Shown: positions 5,617-6,042 of the stretch, one piece after another
How the letters are laid out: each line of letters begins with the position of its first letter
Numbering within the stretch: position 1 is the stretch's first letter
DNA from: an uncultured Chlorobiaceae bacterium
GTDB lineage: Bacteria > Bacteroidota > Chlorobiia > Chlorobiales > Chlorobiaceae
Assembly (NCBI GenBank): GCA_903838095.1
Contig: CAILXE010000269.1
Location: 1 to 6,042, forward strand
DNA length: 6,042 bases
Reading direction: 5' to 3'
The notes under the pieces: model-generated
What the model was told of the DNA's origin: nothing
The model's database searches: none
What the model saw: the letters and a program-made list of their open reading frames with translations, nothing else
Program-made: the position numbers and the translations under genes

Positions 5617-6042
5617 TTATTTCATTTCCTGCTGAAGATTCAGAGACAAATAATAGACAGAACTGCCGTAGCAAAAACCCGCAACTCCAAGCAAAAGATT
5701 ATTCTCAAGAAAAAAACCCAGCAAAATTGCCGTTGCAGAAAGAAGCATCACGGTAAGTTGTTTAAAGGCTCTACTCATGGCAGTATAGCCAAGCAGCTCC
5801 GAGAGGGCAGTCTCGCTTTTCAGCGTATCAAGGGAGTTTGAGCGGACAATAGAAGGAATGACGATATAAATCATACCGATAAAGGAAAAGCTGATCCACC
5901 CGAGTAACGCAGCATGGGTATGGGAATGATAGATCCACATCCTGTCAAAACGCAGTGGCGGCACTGTGCCGAAATGAATCCCCTTCAGAAAGTATATGTT
6001 CATAATGCCGTAGCCGCTTGTCGCAAAAAGAAGGGCAAGGCC
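5617..6042 (-). CDS. Polytopic membrane protein, heme-copper-oxidase subunit I-like, C-terminal part
   Basis: The frame stays open to the window edge, so the start is missing; 141 C-terminal residues are visible. The internal ATG at 6003 is not a good start, because the frame continues hydrophobically upstream ([14 protein letters not shown]). Four membrane segments can be seen: the end of one at residues 1-19, one at about 41-66, one at about 95-112 and one at about 114-136. The second begins with [12 protein letters not shown] (38-49). A His-rich start followed by LLGW is typical of cytochrome oxidase subunit I relatives and of small cbb3-like or NnrS-like heme proteins, where such a His binds heme. 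Only two helices follow it, so this is not the full 12-helix core of a true oxidase, where the equivalent helix lies near the N-terminus. A short heme- or metal-binding relative is more likely. It ends in LQQEMK. Confidence 0.7.
   Translation of the reverse strand, partial: GLALLFATSGYGIMNIYFLKGIHFGTVPPLRFDRMWIYHSHTHAALLGWISFSFIGMIYIVIPSIVRSNSLDTLKSETALSELLGYTAMSRAFKQLTVMLLSATAILLGFFLENNLLLGVAGFCYGSSVYYLSLNLQQEMK

Noticed and set aside
5542..5841. 99-codon plus-strand open frame rich in Lys/Gln
   Set aside because: It is antisense to the glycosyltransferase start and the membrane-protein gene, with a composition expected from the complement of hydrophobic codons.
5617..6003. Complete 128-residue membrane protein starting at the ATG at 6003
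   Set aside because: The reading frame continues without a stop to the window edge and encodes hydrophobic residues, and no ribosome binding site precedes 6003. A partial gene is more likely.

Overview
The window holds eight genes. Its DNA looks moderate in G+C, gene-dense and free of insertion sequences, CRISPR arrays, rRNA and tRNA. The best taxonomic hint is a 121-residue protein of the DUF3127 type at 4269-4634. I associate that family mainly with Bacteroidota and Chlorobiota. Together with the general style of the proteins, this suggests a Bacteroidota/Chlorobiota-type bacterium, perhaps a green sulfur bacterium. That is inference, and no single marker gene proves it.

Left part, + strand (1-1471). 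The window opens inside the 3' end of a Txe/YoeB-family mRNA-interferase toxin gene (2-157); its start and the expected antitoxin lie outside. Next comes a putative lipoprotein of unknown function (189-929). A small exported single-domain cupin (1022-1471) ends this block. The last two products are both predicted to leave the cytoplasm.

Convergent junction (1472-1558). A perfect 12-bp hairpin at 1503-1533 sits between the cupin gene and the gene facing it. The T-run lies on the minus-strand exit side, so it mainly terminates the long minus-strand block, but it may stop transcripts from both sides.

Right part, - strand (6042 down to 1559). In transcription order this block reads: the C-terminal part of a His-rich polytopic membrane protein resembling heme-copper-oxidase subunit I relatives (cut by the window edge); a family 2 glycosyltransferase with a strong ribosome binding site; the DUF3127 single-stranded-DNA-binding-like protein; a DnaQ-like DEDDh 3'-5' exonuclease; a classical short-chain dehydrogenase; and a 413-residue alpha/beta hydrolase. 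The gaps are 22, 78, 30, 18 and 88 nt, so several genes may be co-transcribed. The one pairing with an obvious shared theme is DUF3127 plus the exonuclease, both nucleic-acid functions. The dehydrogenase, hydrolase and glycosyltransferase share no evident pathway.

I see no clear new multi-gene system. The observations most worth following are the DUF3127/exonuclease pair, the unknown lipoprotein next to the exported cupin, and the edge-truncated His-rich membrane protein.
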